From positions 1 through 63,799 of the forward strand of contig JAJEDR010000023.1 of NCBI GenBank assembly GCA_022821385.1: 63,799 nt of DNA. The letters are read 5' to 3'. Source of the DNA: Rhodothermales bacterium (lineage in GTDB: Bacteria > Bacteroidota > Rhodothermia > Rhodothermales > Bin80). Shown one piece after another: positions 60,562-63,799 of this stretch. Numbering within the stretch: the stretch's first letter is position 1; the number at the start of each line of letters is the position of its first letter. The notes under the pieces were generated by a model. That model was given only the letters and a program-made list of their open reading frames with translations, searched no databases and was not told the DNA's origin. The position numbers were made by a program, and so were the translations under genes.

Positions 60562-62132
60562 ATATCCCTTTTCTCCTCGTTAATCACCCATAAGTCCTTG
60601 CAGCCTCCACCCTGACTCGAGTTAACAACCAGGCTTCCCCGCCGAAGCGCCACGCGGCAGAGACCTCCCGGTGCTATCCAGGTGTCATTTTTTCCTTGCA
60701 GCACAAATGGACGGACATCCACATGGCGTGGCTCCAGCTTTCCGTCGGTAAAGCACGTTGCACGGGAAAGTGCGAGCGTTGGCTGAGAAATGAAATTCGC
60801 CGGGTCGGTTCGCAGCTGTTCGGCAAAATCCTCCTTCTCCTTTGCAGATGCATGTGGTCCGACCAACATCCCGTACCCCCCGGATCCCCCAACCTCCTTC
60901 ACAACCAATTTGTCAAGATTTTCCAGCGTATAGGTTAACCCCTCGGCGGTCCTGCAGAGGTAAGTCTCGACATTGTCAAGAATCGGGTCCTCCGCAAGAA
61001 AATACCGAATGAGGTCGGGTACGTAGGCATAAAGCGCCTTATCATCAGCCACGCCAGTACCAGGAGCATTTGCAATTACAACGTTACCCGCCCTGTACGC
61101 ATGAAAAAGGCCTGGTACTCCCAAGAGAGAATCACTACGAAAAGTCACTGGATCCAGAAAGTCGTCATCCACCCTTCGGTAGATCACATCAATTCTCTTA
61201 AGTCCCGTGACGGTTCGCATGAATACCAGACCATCATGCACGACCAGGTCGCGTCCTTCAACGAGCTCGGCGCCCATCTCACCCGCGAGAAAGGCATGTT
61301 CGTAGTATGCTGAGTTGTACTGGCCTGGGGTCAGCACGGCTACCCGCGGCGTCTGTGTCCAAGTCACGAGTGAGGCTAGTTGGGAGTAAAGTCGCGCTGG
61401 ATATGGAAGAACCTCCCGCACGTTATGTGCCCGGTACAGTCGTGGCATTGCCTGCTTTATTGCAGCACGACAGGCGAGCATGTAAGAGACCCCAGACGGG
61501 ACACGAAGGTTGTCCTCGAGAACGGCAAATCCGTCATGGGTACGGACTATGTCGGTGCCGCACACGGACACATAAGCATCGTGGGGTACCTTTGTGCCCA
61601 ACATCTCCATGCGATACTGAGGGCATCCCAAGACCAAGTCGTGGGGTACGATACCGTCGCGCAACGACCACCCCTCATGGTAGATATCTTTCAGGAACAG
61701 GTTGAGTGCACGCAAGCGCTGTCGAAGCCCCCGATCAATATGGTCCCATTCAGAAGCAGTTATGACCCGCGGCACACAGTCAATAGGGATAATCTGCTCG
61801 GCAGCTTCTTCTGCACCGATGACAGTGAACGTGATCCCCTCGTGAAGGAATTGCCGCCGAACACCATCCTGAAGCTGCATCAACTGCTCCGGAGTGGCGT
61901 TGTTAAGAGCCGTGCCTAATTGTTCCGTTGCCGTCCGCAACGTTCCGTCGCTGCGAAACATCTCGTCACGAAAACGGCTGTCTATCGAATAATGGGTAAA
62001 AGCCCCCGCGCCGGCAACAGCGGGACTGGCCACGCTTGGCCTTGCGCGATCGAAAGACAGGTGCGCCGTGGTGCCCAAATTACCCGGGCTCGGTGTGGGT
62101 GCCGTCACTGATGTATCTGCTTTCGACACCAT
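60558..62132 (-). CDS. Circularly permuted ATP-grasp protein
   Basis: A 524-residue member of the DUF404/DUF407 circularly permuted ATP-grasp family, predicted to form amide bonds between amino acids or peptides. Features are SEWDHIDRGLRQRLRALNLF, FLKDIYHEG, YVSVCGTDIVRTHDG, VLEDNLRVPSGVSYMLACR, AVLTPGQYNSAYYEHAFLAG, DVIYRRVDDDFLDPVTFR, VVIANAPGTGVADDKALYAY and VVKEVGGSGGYGMLVGP. It is the first gene of the three-gene block. The Thr/Ser/Pro-rich first 35 residues are poorly conserved, so the start may lie a little downstream. Confidence 0.94.
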   Translation of the reverse strand: MVSKADTSVTAPTPSPGNLGTTAHLSFDRARPSVASPAVAGAGAFTHYSIDSRFRDEMFRSDGTLRTATEQLGTALNNATPEQLMQLQDGVRRQFLHEGITFTVIGAEEAAEQIIPIDCVPRVITASEWDHIDRGLRQRLRALNLFLKDIYHEGWSLRDGIVPHDLVLGCPQYRMEMLGTKVPHDAYVSVCGTDIVRTHDGFAVLEDNLRVPSGVSYMLACRAAIKQAMPRLYRAHNVREVLPYPARLYSQLASLVTWTQTPRVAVLTPGQYNSAYYEHAFLAGEMGAELVEGRDLVVHDGLVFMRTVTGLKRIDVIYRRVDDDFLDPVTFRSDSLLGVPGLFHAYRAGNVVIANAPGTGVADDKALYAYVPDLIRYFLAEDPILDNVETYLCRTAEGLTYTLENLDKLVVKEVGGSGGYGMLVGPHASAKEKEDFAEQLRTDPANFISQPTLALSRATCFTDGKLEPRHVDVRPFVLQGKNDTWIAPGGLCRVALRRGSLVVNSSQGGGCKDLWVINEEKRDM

Positions 62133-62179
62133 CTCACGTTCTGCAAAAGTTGCTCTTTGAGACCGTTACACAAAAGCGT

Positions 62180-62419
62180 TCAGCAGTCCCTAACTTGAAA
62201 GCTTTGATGCCAATGTAAACCACGTTGAAATACAACAGGACTCAAGACCAAAAACATAAGTCCTACACCTATACTAGGGAAGCCTGAAAAACTCCAAACG
62301 AGCGAGATACAGATGACTGATGCGGCCAATGTTACGAAGAATTTATCTCGCTCGGACGCAGGGTTTACGAACTTAACCCATAAAAACCAAGCCACAATTA
62401 AAACAGCTGATAAAAACAT
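62180..62419 (-). CDS. Small membrane protein
   Basis: A 79-residue protein with three hydrophobic segments: MFLSAVLIVAWFLWVKF, FFVTLAASVICISLVW and IGVGLMFLVLSPVVF. The ATG at 62419 is preceded by TTGAGGTG six bases away, one of the best ribosome binding sites in the window, which makes this a likely real gene. No family is recognised. It lies 47 bp upstream of the ATP-grasp gene on the same strand and is divergent from the AAA gene. Confidence 0.6.
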   Translation of the reverse strand: MFLSAVLIVAWFLWVKFVNPASERDKFFVTLAASVICISLVWSFSGFPSIGVGLMFLVLSPVVFQRGLHWHQSFQVRDC

Positions 62420-62763
62420 TTTTCACCTCAACTCACAGTCTCTTTTATTATTCTGGGCCAATCGGCGTTGGGTTCCCTTAATTTAGTCATTTCGGTATGA
62501 CCATTTCTGAATCCCTCTGAGCCAGCTAAAGGTCACGCAAAGTGATATACAAGGGTTGACGTATCCATTGGTGTTATCTTAGCCTGTTGACGGATCAGAC
62601 CCGCCAGAATGCTTGATTCTGGACGGTCTACTGGGTACACTGAATCGGTTTCAGGAGATGAACGCTCCTGACAATGGATCATGTAACAATTGGCACGCTG
62701 AGCTGTTATGTATCCTTGGCAACTGGGAACCGTACCAAGGCCTTAGACTGATAAGAGTGCTAA
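62420..62763. other. Divergent intergenic region with palindrome
   Basis: A 344-base region between the small membrane-protein gene and the AAA gene. It holds the palindrome at 62604-62622 and presumably both promoters. The only longer frame (62613-62837) has no family features and runs into the AAA gene in another frame. Confidence 0.5.
62604..62622. promoter_or_regulatory. Palindrome, possible operator or RNA hairpin
   Basis: CCAGAAT (62604-62610) and ATTCTGG (62616-62622) form a perfect 7-bp inverted repeat around GCTTG. Outside a two-base mismatch, GACC and GGTC extend it. There is no T-run, and it lies about 140 bases before the AAA start, so an operator or leader hairpin is more likely than a terminator. 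Confidence 0.4.
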
Positions 62764-63799
62764 ATGCAGACAAACCAGAAATCAGACCTCGACCAGCACA
62801 CGTCGCATTTGCCGCGGTGGGCCCGGACGCTTGCTAGAAAATACTTCACCAAGACACTATCCCAGTTTGTTCTTCACGGTAATGTCCGAGACCTCGTTCG
62901 ATATGAGAAACCTGGTTCAGACCAGATAACCTATATAGGCCTGACGCATTTCCTGGCGAAGGAATTATTTGCCGCGAGAGATATCGTGCTGTTCTATGAC
63001 CGGGCAGCAGGGATTCATTTTTTGGACCACCAAGAGGCGCAAAAGGATTTCAATCTTGCCTTGACCGGATACGACAGTGCATTTGGGACTGAGTACGCCG
63101 GTAAACGCCCACGAAACCCTTCTCAGGTACTTCCCCTTTTGGATAATTACTTCCGTTTACGCTTGCGCTCGGGAAAAAGGATCGCCTGTATCATTGACTA
63201 CGCGGAAACGATTATCCCGATGGCCGAAGCATCAATGTACTCGGCCGAAGATCGCAGCGCCTTGATCAGTCTGCAACGCTGGGCGCATGATCCGCTGTTC
63301 TTACGGCATGATTTTACCGTTTGTCTGATCGCGGAAAACCTGAATGACCTCAACCAACAGCATGTGCAAAGCCCCTGGACCGCAGAAATAGATATCCCAC
63401 TGCCCAACGAGAAAGATCGCCTAGCCTTTACCCAGTGGTCAGTCAAGGGTCGGGAATCACTCTTTGACCAACATTCTGATCTCAGCTGCGAACATTTGGC
63501 ACAGCAAACTCCAGGTCTTGGATTCACACAGTTACGCACCATACTGGCGGATACGCTGGAAAACAAAACGCATCTCAGCTTCCAGCATATGTCAACCCTC
63601 AAGAAATCCCTGATTGAGGAGGCGGCATTCGGGATGCTGGAGTTTGTGGAGTCTAAAAATGGGCTTGATGATGTAGCAGGACATTCGGAAGCCAAAAATC
63701 ACCTTCGCCACGCAGCCCATGCATTGCGTCACGGAATACACGATGTAATGCCAATGGGGTATCTGGTGAGCGGACCGGTCGGTACCGGGAAAACATTTC
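62764..63799 (+). CDS. Double AAA-type ATPase, cut by window edge
   Basis: The ATG at 62764 opens a frame of 345 visible residues that runs off the right end. The first about 290 residues are a degenerate AAA-like domain: SQFVLHGNVRDLV (33-45), DYDR and FYDR segments, and RIACIIDYAETIIPMAE (139-155) resembling a Walker B strand without a recognisable Walker A. A classical AAA module then starts with LDDVAGHSEAKNHL (301-314), the FtsH/AAA-type linker, and Walker A GPVGTGKT (337-344) at the edge. HGNVRDL-type AAA proteins are found in many phyla, often in accessory regions, with unknown roles. No signal or membrane segment is seen. Confidence 0.82.
   Translation, partial: MQTNQKSDLDQHTSHLPRWARTLARKYFTKTLSQFVLHGNVRDLVRYEKPGSDQITYIGLTHFLAKELFAARDIVLFYDRAAGIHFLDHQEAQKDFNLALTGYDSAFGTEYAGKRPRNPSQVLPLLDNYFRLRLRSGKRIACIIDYAETIIPMAEASMYSAEDRSALISLQRWAHDPLFLRHDFTVCLIAENLNDLNQQHVQSPWTAEIDIPLPNEKDRLAFTQWSVKGRESLFDQHSDLSCEHLAQQTPGLGFTQLRTILADTLENKTHLSFQHMSTLKKSLIEEAAFGMLEFVESKNGLDDVAGHSEAKNHLRHAAHALRHGIHDVMPMGYLVSGPVGTGKTF

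Overview
The window looks like a chromosomal piece of a free-living, probably marine member of the Bacteroidota/Rhodothermota/Balneolota radiation. The evidence is a SusC/SusD pair, a second TonB-dependent receptor, a type IX secretion (T9SS) style C-terminal sorting domain next to a PorV-like outer-membrane protein, many lipoprotein and Tat signals, three formylglycine sulfatases, and many starts without a Shine-Dalgarno sequence. G+C is moderate. The taxonomy is inference; no rRNA gene is present.

Region 1 (1-21984, all minus strand) is a polysaccharide/sulfoglycan utilisation locus. It is transcribed from right to left: GH116-like glycosidase lipoprotein, SusC, SusD, a decayed GH116 3'-end copy, TonB receptor, T9SS-sorted secreted protein, PorV-like protein, Tat sulfatase, ankyrin protein, Tat sulfatase, and a large secreted glycosidase-like protein running off the left edge. 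The two receptor genes share homologous leaders, signal peptides and upstream DNA, and the GH116 remnant lies in the matching place upstream of the second one. This records an ancient segmental duplication.

Region 2 (22704-45743) holds an SbcD/YhaO plus YhaN-type nuclease-ATPase pair, a PhoD-like phosphatase coupled to a third sulfatase, a PD40 propeller lipoprotein, a Tat-signal Nif3-like protein, a two-domain DUF1080 protein, a rhamnulokinase-type sugar kinase, an HNH/Excalibur lipoprotein, a Gfo/Idh/MocA oxidoreductase, a 6-bladed propeller lipoprotein, a Tat-signal HisC-like aminotransferase with DUF4159, a tandemly duplicated small membrane protein, photolyase and DUF4399. The small-protein duplication (about 671 bp) copied the photolyase 3' end, which is now a frameshifted fragment.

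Region 3 (45863-54541) has the t6A genes tsaE-tsaB-tsaD, xylulokinase, a conspicuously GC-rich propeller gene bounded by two inverted, broken IS1595-type ends, a DASS transporter and a 2-keto-3-deoxygluconate kinase. Together the kinases and sulfatases fit catabolism of a sulfated rhamnose/xylose/uronate polymer such as ulvan; this is inference only.

Region 4 (54596-63799) has a protein made of five tandem Cys/His zinc-finger-like repeats, tRNA-Arg(ACG), a DAO-type oxidoreductase, a DhnA-type class I aldolase, the conserved three-gene block of circularly permuted ATP-grasp, alpha-E and transglutaminase, a small membrane protein with a strong ribosome binding site, and a two-AAA-domain ATPase cut by the right edge. 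The best leads for something undescribed are the Cys/His repeat protein, the IS-bounded propeller cargo, the ankyrin protein wedged between two sulfatases, and the exported versions of normally cytosolic enzymes.
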